From Methanomassiliicoccus sp. (GTDB lineage Archaea > Thermoplasmatota > Thermoplasmata > Methanomassiliicoccales > Methanomassiliicoccaceae): a stretch of DNA of 64,000 bases. Made by a program: the position numbers and the translations under genes. Location: assembly GCA_033485155.1 (NCBI GenBank), contig JAWQJJ010000007.1:1-64000 (forward strand). The letters are read 5' to 3'. The notes under the pieces were generated by a model that was given only the letters and a program-made list of their open reading frames with translations, searched no databases and was not told where the DNA came from. Shown here piece after piece: positions 43,873 through 53,196 of this stretch (positions are counted from its first letter, which is position 1; the number at the start of each line of letters is the position of its first letter).

Positions 43873-45783
43873 CTACTTCATCCGAATGGTCTCAAGGTTC
43901 ATCGGCGCCCTCGTCTCCACATTGAACTTCTTGTAGATTGACGAGGCCAGGTCGGAGCACTTGTGCTCATCGCCGTGGCCGATGATGATCCTCTCCGGCT
44001 TGGGGTCCAGCGAAGCGATGTACGCCATCAACTGGCGGCGATCGCTATGTCCTGAGAACCCCTCGGCGTTCTCCACGTTGAGCTTGATCTTGACGGTGAT
44101 GGGCTTGCCCCTTTCGCTGAGCTGCAGCTCGTTCCACCCCTTCTGGATCTTGCTGCCCAGAGTGCCCTCGGCCTGGTACCCGACGAACACCAGGGAGTTC
44201 TTGGGCTCGTCCGCCCATGACTTCAGGTATTCCAGCACCGGGCCCCCGTTCATCATGCCGCCGGTGGCGAGCACGATGCACGGTTCCACGTCATTGCAGA
44301 TGCGTTCCCTCATGTCCGAGGTCTCCACCCTCTTGAAGATGGGCGACAGGAAGGGGTTCTGCCCCATCTGGAATATCTGGGTACGCAGCTGCGAGTTGAG
44401 GTACTCGGGATACGCGGTGTGGATTGCGGTCGCCTCCCAGATCATACCGTCCAGGTATACGGGGGTGTTCGGCAGCTTTCCCGTCCTCATTAGCTCTTCG
44501 AGAACGAGCATGACCTCCTGGGACCGGCCCACCGCAAACACCGGGACGAGGACCTTTCCCTGACGGGCGAGAGTCCTTTCCACGACCGCCTTGAGGGCGT
44601 TGCCGGCGTCCACCCGGGAGGGCTGGATATCCCGATATCCGCCATAGGTGGACTCGATGACCAAGGTCTCCAGGCGAGGAAACTTATTAGCAGTGGGGTT
44701 GAACAGCCAGGTTCTCTCGAACTTCATGTCTCCGGTGAAGGCCACGTTGTACAGCCCGTCGCCGACATGGAAGTGGCAGACCGCCGAGCCAAGGATGTGG
44801 CCGGCGTTCTGGAAGGTGAGCCTGATGTCCGGCGCGATGTCGGTGGTCTCCCCGTACTTCAGCGGAATACAGTGGGCTACCATCTCACGGACATGCGAGG
44901 ACTCGTATGGAGCCCGCTTGCCCTCGCCGAAGGACACCTTGATGTAGTCCAGCTGCATGAGCGACATGAGGTCCCGGGTGGGCGGGGTGCAGTAGATGGG
45001 GCCGTCGTAACCGTATTTGTACAGCGCCGGCAGGAGGGCGCAGTGATCCAGGTGAGCGTGGGTGATGACCACCGCATCGAGGTTCTCCAGCGGCTGAATC
45101 TCTGGGGCGTTAAAGTAGGGCGTGGCGCCCTCCTTGTCCGAAGGGTCCACTCCGCAGTCGATGAGCACCTTGCTCTCCCTTGTGCTCAGGAGGGTGGCGC
45201 TGCGACCGACCTCGCGATAGCCGCCCAGTGCGGTCATGCGCACCCACGATTCGCCCTCCAAACGCGGCCTGGCGAGCCTCCTCCCGACCTTCTTTAAGAA
45301 GCTCTTCCGCTCGTCCGAGATCTGCCGGAGGTAGTTACGGATGTCGGAGACTGTCTTGGAGGAGAGGGGCGGCGCGCGAACGACCTTGGGTGCCCAGCCC
45401 ACCTCCTTCTTGATCTCGTTGAGGATGCTTCCGTGCTTGCCGATGACGAGCCCGGGGGCGATGGCCTCGATGGTAACTTCTCCCGTGTCGTCCTCGAAAT
45501 AGATATCGGTGATCTGGGCCTCCGTTGGAATGATCTCGCGGATCTTCTTCTCCACGACGGATGGGTCGGCGAGGGTGGAAGGATCGGGCCGGATGGCCAC
45601 CCTCCGCCTGAGCCCTTGGGCCAGCTGTCTCACGATGTCGTTGTTGGAGGCGAACTTCTCCATGTCCTTGGTGTAGATGACAACGACAGGGCCCTCGAAC
45701 TCGATGGCCGTTATGTTGACGTCGGATGGGGCGATCTTCCGGATCTGTTCCCTTGCATCCTCTAGAACTCTCTCTGCGCTCAT
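43873..45783 (-). CDS. fttA: aCPSF1/FttA: KH-MBL-beta-CASP ribonuclease
   Basis: This 636-residue archaeal homologue of CPSF73 cleaves RNA and terminates transcription. N-terminal KH-like domains occupy about 1-150 (GLVIGKHGSILNEI is the KH loop). The metallo-beta-lactamase core (from about 185) has THAHLDHC and later GHILGSA and FTGDMKFE. The beta-CASP insert follows, with VESTYGG, VFAVGRSQEVM and the C-terminal SGHSDRRQL and GHGDEH zinc ligands. It lies 55 bases downstream of the proteasome beta gene on the same strand, a pairing I recall in other euryarchaea. Confidence 0.96.
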   Translation of the reverse strand: MSAERVLEDAREQIRKIAPSDVNITAIEFEGPVVVIYTKDMEKFASNNDIVRQLAQGLRRRVAIRPDPSTLADPSVVEKKIREIIPTEAQITDIYFEDDTGEVTIEAIAPGLVIGKHGSILNEIKKEVGWAPKVVRAPPLSSKTVSDIRNYLRQISDERKSFLKKVGRRLARPRLEGESWVRMTALGGYREVGRSATLLSTRESKVLIDCGVDPSDKEGATPYFNAPEIQPLENLDAVVITHAHLDHCALLPALYKYGYDGPIYCTPPTRDLMSLMQLDYIKVSFGEGKRAPYESSHVREMVAHCIPLKYGETTDIAPDIRLTFQNAGHILGSAVCHFHVGDGLYNVAFTGDMKFERTWLFNPTANKFPRLETLVIESTYGGYRDIQPSRVDAGNALKAVVERTLARQGKVLVPVFAVGRSQEVMLVLEELMRTGKLPNTPVYLDGMIWEATAIHTAYPEYLNSQLRTQIFQMGQNPFLSPIFKRVETSDMRERICNDVEPCIVLATGGMMNGGPVLEYLKSWADEPKNSLVFVGYQAEGTLGSKIQKGWNELQLSERGKPITVKIKLNVENAEGFSGHSDRRQLMAYIASLDPKPERIIIGHGDEHKCSDLASSIYKKFNVETRAPMNLETIRMK

Positions 45784-45838
45784 ACAATATTCCAGCTGTT
45801 GTGTTTGATGATAATATAAACGAGGATTGGGAAGGTGT

Positions 45839-46501
45839 TTAGAGGTGTTTGGCGTAGCCGATCAGCAGCTGCATCTCCTTGGCCCGCTCCAAAGACTCAT
45901 CATCGGTGAGCTCCTTGAAGCCGTCCTTGTTGATGACAGCGACCGCGTAGCCGTCGCCGCTGGCGGAGTCCCGCCTCATGGCCGCGTTGAGCGCCCTGAT
46001 GGCGAGGTCGATAGCCTCGTCCTCGGACATGCCCAACTTATAGTGGTCCTCAAGGACGCCGTAGGCGAAGACCGAGCCGGACCCGACCGACACGAACTCG
46101 TCCCTGATGGAACCACCCGCGGCATCGAGCGAGTACACGTGGCCGCCGGTGGAGTCCAGGCCACCCATGATCAGGCCGACGTAATAGTAGCCGTAGGAGC
46201 CGCCGCCTCCCCTCATTATGTTGGAAAGGAGCGTCGCGGCGGACTTGACGGACATGGGAGTGCCCTTCTTGAGCTTGTACAGCTCGACCTCTGCCTTGAT
46301 GTACCGGGCGAGAAGTTGGGCGTCACCGACCAGACCGGCGACGGTCAGTCCCAGGTTGTCATCGATTTTGAAGAGCTTGCGAACATCCTTGTGGGCGATT
46401 AGGTTGCCCATGGTGGCCCGGTGCTCAGTCGCTATCACGACACCATCCTTGTATACGATTCCGATGGTGGTAGTTCCCGTCTTCAATTGATTATCAGCCA
46501 T
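45839..46501 (-). CDS. psmB: Proteasome beta subunit
   Basis: This 220-residue N-terminal nucleophile protease subunit is the catalytic ring of the 20S proteasome. The propeptide is nine residues here, and cleavage after G9 would expose T10 (KTG/TTTIG) as the catalytic threonine. YVGLIMGGLD and SGDGYAVAVI are conserved. The start is chosen at ATG 46501; ATG 46507 and TTG 46510 are in frame just upstream. A minus-strand TATA (46535-46542) implies a very short leader. Confidence 0.96.
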   Translation of the reverse strand: MADNQLKTGTTTIGIVYKDGVVIATEHRATMGNLIAHKDVRKLFKIDDNLGLTVAGLVGDAQLLARYIKAEVELYKLKKGTPMSVKSAATLLSNIMRGGGGSYGYYYVGLIMGGLDSTGGHVYSLDAAGGSIRDEFVSVGSGSVFAYGVLEDHYKLGMSEDEAIDLAIRALNAAMRRDSASGDGYAVAVINKDGFKELTDDESLERAKEMQLLIGYAKHL

Positions 46502-46534
46502 GACCATCAACCCATAAAATCGGTTAAAAGATGG

Positions 46535-46542
46535 ATTTTAAA
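46535..46542 (-). promoter_or_regulatory. TATA box of psmB
   Basis: TTTAAAAT on the minus strand is centred about 35 bases before the chosen ATG, so initiation falls within about ten bases of the start codons. Confidence 0.5.
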
Positions 46543-46683
46543 CTTTCTGATTTCTCCAATGATGACGGGCGTATATAAAACTTGCTTAATATCGTCATCT
46601 GGATGGATTGATCCGTCGACATTTTTACCATTCCGGATATCTCAAAAAGGACAATAAAACGCTCTATCGGCATGGGTCTCGGC

Positions 46684-46700
46684 CAAGAGATCGGCTCTTG
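46684..46700. promoter_or_regulatory. Inverted repeat in the psmB-peroxiredoxin divergent region
   Basis: CAAGAG-ATCGG-CTCTTG is a perfect dyad with 6-base arms, about 40 bases upstream of the peroxiredoxin TATA (TTTATTTT, 46741-46748). It could be an operator for a redox regulator, or chance. Confidence 0.3.
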
Positions 46701-46771
46701 CGCCTCATCGATCGGGCAACTCTGACAAATACTAACAAGGTTTATTTTACCTGACCGGAATCGATAGCGAG

Positions 46772-47263
46772 ATGACCGACGACGGCCCCAAGGAGGGAGA
46801 GAAAGCCCCTGATTTCTGCCTGCCAGAAGCTTCAGAGACCATTGTATGCCTGTACGAAGAGCTGAAGAGAAGCCCCATGATGCTCATATTCTATCCCACC
46901 GACTTTGGCATCACCTGCACTCTGGAGTTCAAGCGGTTCAAGGAGATGCTTCCCGAGTTTACAGCGGCGGGAGTCAGGCTGCTAGGCATAAGCGTCAACA
47001 GCACAAGGAGCCACCGTTCCTGGAAGGAGAAGATGGATATGGACATACCGCTGCTCTGTGACACCGATGCCGCTGTCTCCAAGCTGTACGACGTGATGAG
47101 CCCCGAGAAAAGCCTGCTCAAGGGATACTCGGGCCGGGCCATCTTCATCGTCGATGCCGAGGGGATCGTAACCTATAAGTGGGTCGCGGCGGACACCCAT
47201 TTCCAACCGGACTACGACATCATCCTGAACAAGGTCAGGGAACTCCAGGCCCCCTCGTTGTGA
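46772..47263 (+). CDS. Peroxiredoxin-like protein with altered active-site motif
   Basis: This 163-residue thioredoxin-fold AhpC/TSA protein aligns with the Bcp/PrxQ and Prx6 group. The likely peroxidatic cysteine is C49 in YPTDFGITC. The usual P-x3-(T/S)-x2-C motif has glycine (G46) in place of the catalytic threonine or serine. The later active-site arginine is present (SGRAIFIVDAEG). Other cysteines are C16, C26 and one in PLLCDTD. A TATA (46741-46748) gives a leaderless message. Peroxidase activity may be weak or the substrate different. Confidence 0.85.
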   Translation: MTDDGPKEGEKAPDFCLPEASETIVCLYEELKRSPMMLIFYPTDFGITCTLEFKRFKEMLPEFTAAGVRLLGISVNSTRSHRSWKEKMDMDIPLLCDTDAAVSKLYDVMSPEKSLLKGYSGRAIFIVDAEGIVTYKWVAADTHFQPDYDIILNKVRELQAPSL

Positions 47264-47271
47264 TCGCCGGC

Positions 47272-48213
47272 TCATGCTTTTTCCGGGGCGCAGGACGGTC
47301 TGCTTCCTAGATCGGCCATGCGGGCGTCTATCCGCTTCACCTGGGTCTCGTTGGACAATTTCTTGTATACGGCGCGAGCATGGGCCAGGGCGCGACATCC
47401 AACGTCCACCTGCCCAGCACTGATCAGGGTCTCACCGTACCAGGAGTGGGCCAGAGCCTCGTAGTACACCCCGTACCGCGTAACCCTGAATACCTCTATT
47501 GCTCTCTGAAACGTCTCCCTGCTCTCCTCCCACTCCGAGTTTATGGCCAATATCTCCGCTCTAATCAGGAAAGCCATCCCCAGGTTGGCCGGCCTCGCGC
47601 TTTCAATGTCCCCGCTGATGAGCCTCAGGGTCTCGCTCTCGAGGTCCCTGGCCTCTCCCAGCTCCCCCCGGCGCAGCCACAGGTGGGCCAGGAAAGCGTC
47701 CATGCGGCCCTTTCGAGTGGGATTATGGTGGGGAACGACGTCTTTCCCCATCTCCAGCTCGGCGGTGGCCATGCAAGGCTCCCCATGCCGCTCGTAGACC
47801 AGGGCGTGGTAGAAGTGTCCCAAGAACTGACTGTGGCTGTCGTCGAGGACCTCGGACAGGGCCACGAACTCCTCAAGGTCCCGGTGGGCTTCCTCCTCCC
47901 GCCCCATGGCCAGGTAAGCGAGCCCCCGGTAGAACAGCAGCTGACCCTTCTTGGAAGGGTTCTCTTTTCCCTGCAGCAGGTCGAAGGCCGCATCGATGTA
48001 GGCGAGGGCTTGGGGAGGTTGTCCCTGGCAAAGGCGGATCTGGCTTCTGGTGATCAGGACCTCGCTGAGCATCTCGTTATCACCCAGGTCCCTGAACGCA
48101 GTCTCCGCCTGGTACAACGCCTCCTCGGCGTCGTTGGCCTTCCGAACGGACATCAGCAGCTTCGCTCTTGTCAGCTCGTTGTTCGCCCACTCCCTTCTCT
48201 CAGAGAGCTCCAT
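47272..48213 (-). CDS. TPR-repeat protein
   Basis: This 313-residue all-helical protein has several tetratricopeptide-like repeats (for example ANDAEEALYQAETAFRDLGD, QALAYIDAAFDLLQGK, AREEEAHRDLEEF-like and SREAFQRAIEVFR-like units), spaced about 36-40 residues apart. No other domain is attached. It should act as a protein-protein scaffold. It converges with the peroxiredoxin gene with an 8-base gap. The partner is unknown. Confidence 0.8.
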   Translation of the reverse strand: MELSERREWANNELTRAKLLMSVRKANDAEEALYQAETAFRDLGDNEMLSEVLITRSQIRLCQGQPPQALAYIDAAFDLLQGKENPSKKGQLLFYRGLAYLAMGREEEAHRDLEEFVALSEVLDDSHSQFLGHFYHALVYERHGEPCMATAELEMGKDVVPHHNPTRKGRMDAFLAHLWLRRGELGEARDLESETLRLISGDIESARPANLGMAFLIRAEILAINSEWEESRETFQRAIEVFRVTRYGVYYEALAHSWYGETLISAGQVDVGCRALAHARAVYKKLSNETQVKRIDARMADLGSRPSCAPEKA

Positions 48214-48695
48214 ACTTCCCTACCTGCCGACATGCTGATTGTGCGGAACGCTCGCCTTTCCCGTGACGCCCACGTCTATATGAACGATCGACCGGTCCGG
48301 TGGCCGTCCGATGGTCCAAGGGCCGCGGCCTTCTGTGAAGAATAACGAGAAACATCATAATAGAAAAAACAAGCGCCATCGAATATTGTATAGCATAAAA
48401 AAATTACTCTATTCGTACTGAACCGCGAGCTCTCCTAGCTTCAATTACGAAATCGAGAAGGACGCACCGCGGACGAGGCCTCGGAGGGGAGATTAACGGG
48501 CCTTAGCCAGCGTGTCGCAGAAGCGATTTTTTTTGCAATAGGTTTAAATCGCGTGAAATAGGTCACATTGTCGGGACAGGTAGCGTATAAGACCATTCCT
48601 GTACACGCACCACTACTTGACTCGTGTGCTCCAAAACGGAAATATGGATGGCCTCGCGTCAGGACTTCCCGTGCCTGCCTGTCTCACTATTCTTA
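48214..48695. other. Gene-free region with a possible small RNA
   Basis: About 480 bases hold no convincing frame. On the plus strand a T8 run (about 48527-48534) follows a GC-rich stretch containing the palindrome CGAGGCCTCG, with AT-rich TATA-like sequence upstream (about 48380-48405). A second TATA-like ggtttaaat (about 48540) precedes two short dyads (ACAGG...CCTGT and ACACG...CGTGT). Either could mark a small RNA. Confidence 0.3.
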
Positions 48696-49202
48696 TCATC
48701 TTTTGTTAAGTCCCCCGCTCTGGAGCCAGTCCGAGAAATGTCCCAGGAAATAGGACGCCCCGATGCCTCCGAGTGCTCCGGTGGCGAGCCTGAGCAGGTT
48801 GTTCGATTCGTACACTCCCGTGAGCTGCACCCCTCCGTCCATCAGGATGGGGAGAATCAGGACCGCCAGCACTGGCCAGGAGAAGCGGGGTGAGAACACC
48901 AGTGCCACCAACATCCCCACGACCAGTCCGATGAAGATGCCCACGTCCCTGGCGCAGAACGGCATTTGGTTCCCATGGAGGTAGAACGACCGCTCCGCCA
49001 GCTGATGGCAGTTGATATCTCCGAACAGATAGACTCCGGCGGCCAGCGGGTTCATTTTCTCCACTTGATCGTAGTTGTCTATGGCGTTCGCCCGCCCGCT
49101 GAGGTCGGTGACGCTCCCAGCGGGCAGGGTGAAAGGTGCCAGGAAGACCAGGACGAGCCAAACGGCGAAGAGCATCAGAGCGGCACGCTTGGCCCTGAAC
49201 AT
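48696..49202 (-). CDS. DUF2085 membrane protein
   Basis: This protein has about 168 residues from the ATG at 49202, which has GAGGG seven bases upstream; a longer frame begins at 49256 with a weaker site. It has four predicted helices and the family core GDINCHQLAERSFYLHGNQM followed by PFCARDVGIFIG, in which Cys-His and Cys could bind a metal ion. DUF2085 proteins are widespread in archaea and bacteria and uncharacterised. It is divergent from the FmdE-like gene. Confidence 0.85.
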   Translation of the reverse strand: MFRAKRAALMLFAVWLVLVFLAPFTLPAGSVTDLSGRANAIDNYDQVEKMNPLAAGVYLFGDINCHQLAERSFYLHGNQMPFCARDVGIFIGLVVGMLVALVFSPRFSWPVLAVLILPILMDGGVQLTGVYESNNLLRLATGALGGIGASYFLGHFSDWLQSGGLNKR

Positions 49203-49306
49203 GGGATCCCTCTTCACGCTCCCCCATCGACCGTCCGGGGATAATCGTTTCCCCATTCTCTTCGGCTAGGCAAAGGAAAAATACCATCGACGGCTCTCGT
49301 GCAGCG

Positions 49307-49732
49307 ATGATTGCCCTCCCTGATGAAATGGTCGCTCTCAAGAGATTCCACGGACATCTTGGCCCCTATGCCGTTCTCGGTTACCGTATGGGTCTGACCG
49401 CCCGCCGCCAGTTCCCCGAGCGCATCTACGCGCGGGTCCACAGCGGCACCAAGAGGCCGCTGTCCTGTCTCTCCGACGGGGTCCAAATGTCCTCCTGCTG
49501 CACGCTGGGTAAGAACAACATCATGGTGCTGGAGGAGGGCGAGGCCAGGGTCGAGTTCTCCGACGGCAAGACCGGGCACCTGGAGATGACCGCCCGGTCC
49601 GAGGTGGTGGCAGAGATCAATACCCGGTGCGATCATCACAACGAAGAGGAGATGGCCATGCGACTGTACTCCATGCGGGACGATGAGCTGTGGACGGTTA
49701 CATCAGGGAGTTCAACCCCGTTCGGCAGATGA
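49307..49732 (+). CDS. FmdE-domain protein
   Basis: This 141-residue protein matches the FmdE domain (subunit E of formylmethanofuran dehydrogenase): FHGHLGPYAVLGYRMG near the N-terminus and LSDGVQMSSCCTLGKNNI in the middle, with His and Cys residues for metal or cofactor binding. It lacks the C-terminal zinc ribbon of longer FmdE proteins and no other fmd/fwd genes are nearby, so a role in methanogenesis is not implied. Its last 35 bases overlap the convergent pilus gene. Confidence 0.85.
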   Translation: MIALPDEMVALKRFHGHLGPYAVLGYRMGLTARRQFPERIYARVHSGTKRPLSCLSDGVQMSSCCTLGKNNIMVLEEGEARVEFSDGKTGHLEMTARSEVVAEINTRCDHHNEEEMAMRLYSMRDDELWTVTSGSSTPFGR

Positions 49733-51476
49733 AGGACACGGCGGCGAACACCACGAACGCCACCGGGGTCCTGGTGGCATAGGCGTGGACGATCCCCCTC
49801 CAGCTCCGATCTCCCATGACTAGGACGGTAAAGAACGAGACCAGCAGGGACAGTTCGCCGATGTAGATTCCGGTGATCAAGGCAACATCGTCGGCCATGC
49901 CTTCTCCCACCGAGGTCTGGGACCCGATCAGTGCGAACAACGCGCCGGTGACCCCCAGCACGATGGGGGCGAAGACCATGCTCGTGGTGCGCATCATCTC
50001 AACCACGCCTTGGAGTTTCTCTTCGATCTTCCCCTGGCATGAGCCGAGATCGGAGAGCATATGAGCAAGATTGAGGGCGATCTGGCCGGCGTAGCGGGGG
50101 TCGCGGGCGGCGCATTGCGCTACCGTCACATAGGCGTTCTCGACCACTCGGGAGGCGGCGCGCAGGCTGCCCTCTTCCACGATCATTTCGTCCAGGGGCC
50201 TCCCGTACAATCGGGAGCGATAGAGCAGGGAGCGGGCGAAAACCTGGAATGGCGTCCCATCCTGTCCCGTCGCCGCGTCGTGCAGGGCACGTTCGAAAGT
50301 CGTCCCCGACACCATGCGATTCCCGATCTGGAACAGCGCCGAGGTCGCCTCCTTCTCCAATTGCTTCCTCCGCCGGCGCGAGGAAATATGGTCCCTAAGC
50401 TTCCATCCCAGGAAGGCACAAGGGGTGAGGATTGCGGCCCCCGCGATGGCGTAAGGTCTCAGTTCCCCCAGGTCAGTCAAGGAGGCGGCCAATACCGCGG
50501 CGCCCCACAGGGCCACGAGGGGGAGGGAGAACAGCGACCGGATATCCTCCGCATCCCTTCTCACTAGCCCCAGGGGGTTCCTTGTAAGGATGGTCCAGGC
50601 ATAGCTCATCGCTGACACAGGTATGATGAACAAGAGGAGGAAGGCCAGGTAGGGGAGGGGGATCGCTTGTTCCCCGGTCGCCGCACCCATTGAAGTGCCG
50701 AGTGAGAGCAATGGCAGTATGGAGAACAGCATGATCGGGAGCAGTGTCCCGAGGGAAAAGAGGACCATCGTCGGCATCGACAGGGAGGCGGCGTATGAAT
50801 CAACCGCGTCCCGCACCCCTCCCAGGGCGACCGTGTTGGCCTTGTCCAGCAGACGGTCCATGCCTTGCTTGGTGCGCTCGCAGGTCGCCGAGATGACCAG
50901 GTGCAAGGACTGCTTCAGCGAGGAGTTGGACTCAGACAGGGAGGAGCACAGGTCGTCGATCGCCTCGGACAGCGAACCGCTATTACGGGCGAGGTTCGAC
51001 CACATCGCCTCCCGGAGGCGGGCGGGCAAGGCTCCATCGCCGCGTTCGGAGGCGAAGGTCACCCCCCGCTCCAGGGAGGGGCTGACCTGCATGCTCATGG
51101 TCATGCATCCTATAATCGCGGGCGCCTCCCCCAGCATCCTGCGTTCCTCTCCCTGCCCCATGGTGTTGGGAGTGTTGAGGTAAAGGGACGAGGCTATGAT
51201 GGGCACTAGCAGGGTAGGGATGATCCCGTAGATCAGGATGCCAACGCCGAGCGCTAGGACAGCCATGGCCAGAACGGAAACGGAAAGAAGGGAGGATGCG
51301 AGCATCAGGTTCCATGCCCCCTTGCTCAGGGTGCCTTCATCGACCTCGTTGCGCAGCATCCATCGCTCGCCCACCGTGGTCCGGTGGGGGCGCATCGTCC
51401 GGTCGAACCAAGGAGGTACCCCTACTTCAGGCAGAAATCCAGGCAGACGAGCGAACAGCACCTCGTTCCAGGACAT
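49698..51476 (-). CDS. Tad/archaeal pilus membrane platform protein (TadC/FlaJ type)
   Basis: This 592-residue inner-membrane platform has two T2SSF domains, each with flanking helices (helix groups near 55-105, 270-335, 345-390 and 520-592). It starts four bases after the ATPase stop behind AGGTAGG; a longer frame to 51527 overlaps the ATPase gene and is less likely. With the ATPase upstream it should drive assembly of a pilus-like fibre. Confidence 0.85.
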   Translation of the reverse strand: MSWNEVLFARLPGFLPEVGVPPWFDRTMRPHRTTVGERWMLRNEVDEGTLSKGAWNLMLASSLLSVSVLAMAVLALGVGILIYGIIPTLLVPIIASSLYLNTPNTMGQGEERRMLGEAPAIIGCMTMSMQVSPSLERGVTFASERGDGALPARLREAMWSNLARNSGSLSEAIDDLCSSLSESNSSLKQSLHLVISATCERTKQGMDRLLDKANTVALGGVRDAVDSYAASLSMPTMVLFSLGTLLPIMLFSILPLLSLGTSMGAATGEQAIPLPYLAFLLLFIIPVSAMSYAWTILTRNPLGLVRRDAEDIRSLFSLPLVALWGAAVLAASLTDLGELRPYAIAGAAILTPCAFLGWKLRDHISSRRRRKQLEKEATSALFQIGNRMVSGTTFERALHDAATGQDGTPFQVFARSLLYRSRLYGRPLDEMIVEEGSLRAASRVVENAYVTVAQCAARDPRYAGQIALNLAHMLSDLGSCQGKIEEKLQGVVEMMRTTSMVFAPIVLGVTGALFALIGSQTSVGEGMADDVALITGIYIGELSLLVSFFTVLVMGDRSWRGIVHAYATRTPVAFVVFAAVSFICRTGLNSLM

Positions 51477-51480
51477 AGAC

Positions 51481-53196
51481 CTACCTACCCTGGACGGACA
51501 ATCGGAAATCTGCCGCGATTCTTTCATAGTCCCTATCTCCGGCGTCCAGCCTGTTCCATAGGTACTCGTTGCACCGGCACACCCATTCCGGCTCTAGGTA
51601 CTGCACGCCTCGGTCGGCCGCGGCATCCAGCAATGCCTGCCGCATGTCGGACCGAGCCTGGATGTTCGCCGCCGCCTCGGTCAGGGTAATGCCCCAGGAC
51701 CCAGCGATGCGGGCCACCATCCGGGAGGTGACTATGCCCTCAGTAAAGGACCCTGGCCGCAGGAGCTGGTTGAAGGTCACGCAGCCATCCTCCTCCCGGC
51801 ACTCCGCGACCTCGATGAGCCGGCGGACGGGGCGGGACCCCCCACCCGGGCGGGAGAGACCCATGGTGAGCACCACATCGGTGGCCAGGAAAGCCTCCTT
51901 GGGTATACCCATATCATGGACCACTCGGTCATAAACCGAGCTGGCGGAGTCGCCGTGGATGGTGCCCAGGACCGACGAGCCGGCTCTGCCCGCCCGCATA
52001 CTCTGATAGAGGGTCTGGGCCTCCCTACCGCGCACCTCGCCCAGCACGATGGCCGATTCGCCGAGACGAAGCGATACCCTCAACGCCTGGTCGGCCGCTT
52101 CCTCGTTGCTCTGGTCCATCCGTGTTTCTACGAAGAGTGACTGGACCTTGTAGCCCAAGGACTGCATGCGGCGGATGGGAAGCTCCAAGGTATCCTCGAT
52201 CGCCAGGATGCGCTGGGAGAGGGGGAACTCAAACATCATGGCCGAGAGCAGGGACGATTTGCCGGCCCCTCGGGCGCCGCAGATGAGCATGGTACTACGT
52301 CCGTCCATGAGGAAGGAGAGGAGGCCGGCGGTCCCGGCGTCCATAGACCCGTTGGCGGCGAGCTTCAGCAGGGTCCACGGGGTCCTCGAGTGCCTTCGTA
52401 GGGCGACTGCCGTCCCTCCGGGGGATAGGGGCGGTCCGATGATGGTGGCCCTGGACTCCTGTCCCTCGATATCGGTCTCCATGACAGGGTAGGCCTCGGA
52501 GAACGGTCGGCCGCTCGACTGTCTAAGCCGGGAGGCCAGCTTGGCGACCTCACCCTCGGAAACGGTTATGTTGGTCAGGCACCGGCAAACCGCGTTGACC
52601 CCGGATATGCCGTTGACGGTGACATGCACGGGATTGTCCTCGGACGGCGCGTCGACGTAGACGTCCTCGATCCGGTCGTCGGCGAGGAGGATCTCGAACA
52701 GGCCGAGGCCAACGGTGTAGCGGGCCACGATATCGGACAGCCTGGCGATCATCTTCTCCCGCTCCTCGATGTTGCCTCCGAGGTCGAGGCCACCTCCCGT
52801 ACTCAGGTTGCGGAGGAGGCGGGCGGAGCTGGAGGTGACATGGGATCGCAGTTCGTCCATGGATATGCTGAGCGAGGGTGGGGGGAGGAAGGAGATGCGC
52901 TGGATAGCCTTGGACAGGCCGGATACCCAGCTGTCAGGGAGGCCGTACTCCCAAGGCGTGACGTGGTACAGCATGCCGGTCCCGTCGCCGGTGGAGGCGA
53001 TCGTGACCCTGGCCCCGGCGATCTCGTAGGTCTCCACCGCCCTGCTCCCAGAGGGCAGGGAGGTTCCGATCCAGCACCCCGAGAACCCCGGACGCCGAAT
53101 CGCTCGCTCCCGGAACAGCATGGCCAGTGCTCGTCCTACAGGGTCACCGGGATCGGAAGTGGGACGGGGGGCTCGGACCAGGACCCTAGTGTTCAT
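51481..53196 (-). CDS. Type II/IV secretion ATPase (TadA/FlaI type)
   Basis: This 571-residue hexameric ATPase for pilus assembly has Walker A GARGAGKSSL, an Asp box ILAIEDTLELP, Walker B VLGEVRGREAQTLYQSM and a His box TIHGDSASSVYDR. An N-terminal region of about 240 residues precedes the core. It overlaps the upstream Cys-rich gene by 11 bases and is followed by the platform gene, giving a tight three-gene operon. Confidence 0.92.
   Translation of the reverse strand: MNTRVLVRAPRPTSDPGDPVGRALAMLFRERAIRRPGFSGCWIGTSLPSGSRAVETYEIAGARVTIASTGDGTGMLYHVTPWEYGLPDSWVSGLSKAIQRISFLPPPSLSISMDELRSHVTSSSARLLRNLSTGGGLDLGGNIEEREKMIARLSDIVARYTVGLGLFEILLADDRIEDVYVDAPSEDNPVHVTVNGISGVNAVCRCLTNITVSEGEVAKLASRLRQSSGRPFSEAYPVMETDIEGQESRATIIGPPLSPGGTAVALRRHSRTPWTLLKLAANGSMDAGTAGLLSFLMDGRSTMLICGARGAGKSSLLSAMMFEFPLSQRILAIEDTLELPIRRMQSLGYKVQSLFVETRMDQSNEEAADQALRVSLRLGESAIVLGEVRGREAQTLYQSMRAGRAGSSVLGTIHGDSASSVYDRVVHDMGIPKEAFLATDVVLTMGLSRPGGGSRPVRRLIEVAECREEDGCVTFNQLLRPGSFTEGIVTSRMVARIAGSWGITLTEAAANIQARSDMRQALLDAAADRGVQYLEPEWVCRCNEYLWNRLDAGDRDYERIAADFRLSVQGR

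Noticed and set aside
49307-49732. Evidence for methanogenesis from the FmdE-like gene
   Set aside because: The protein lacks the usual partners and zinc ribbon, so it cannot show the metabolism of the organism.
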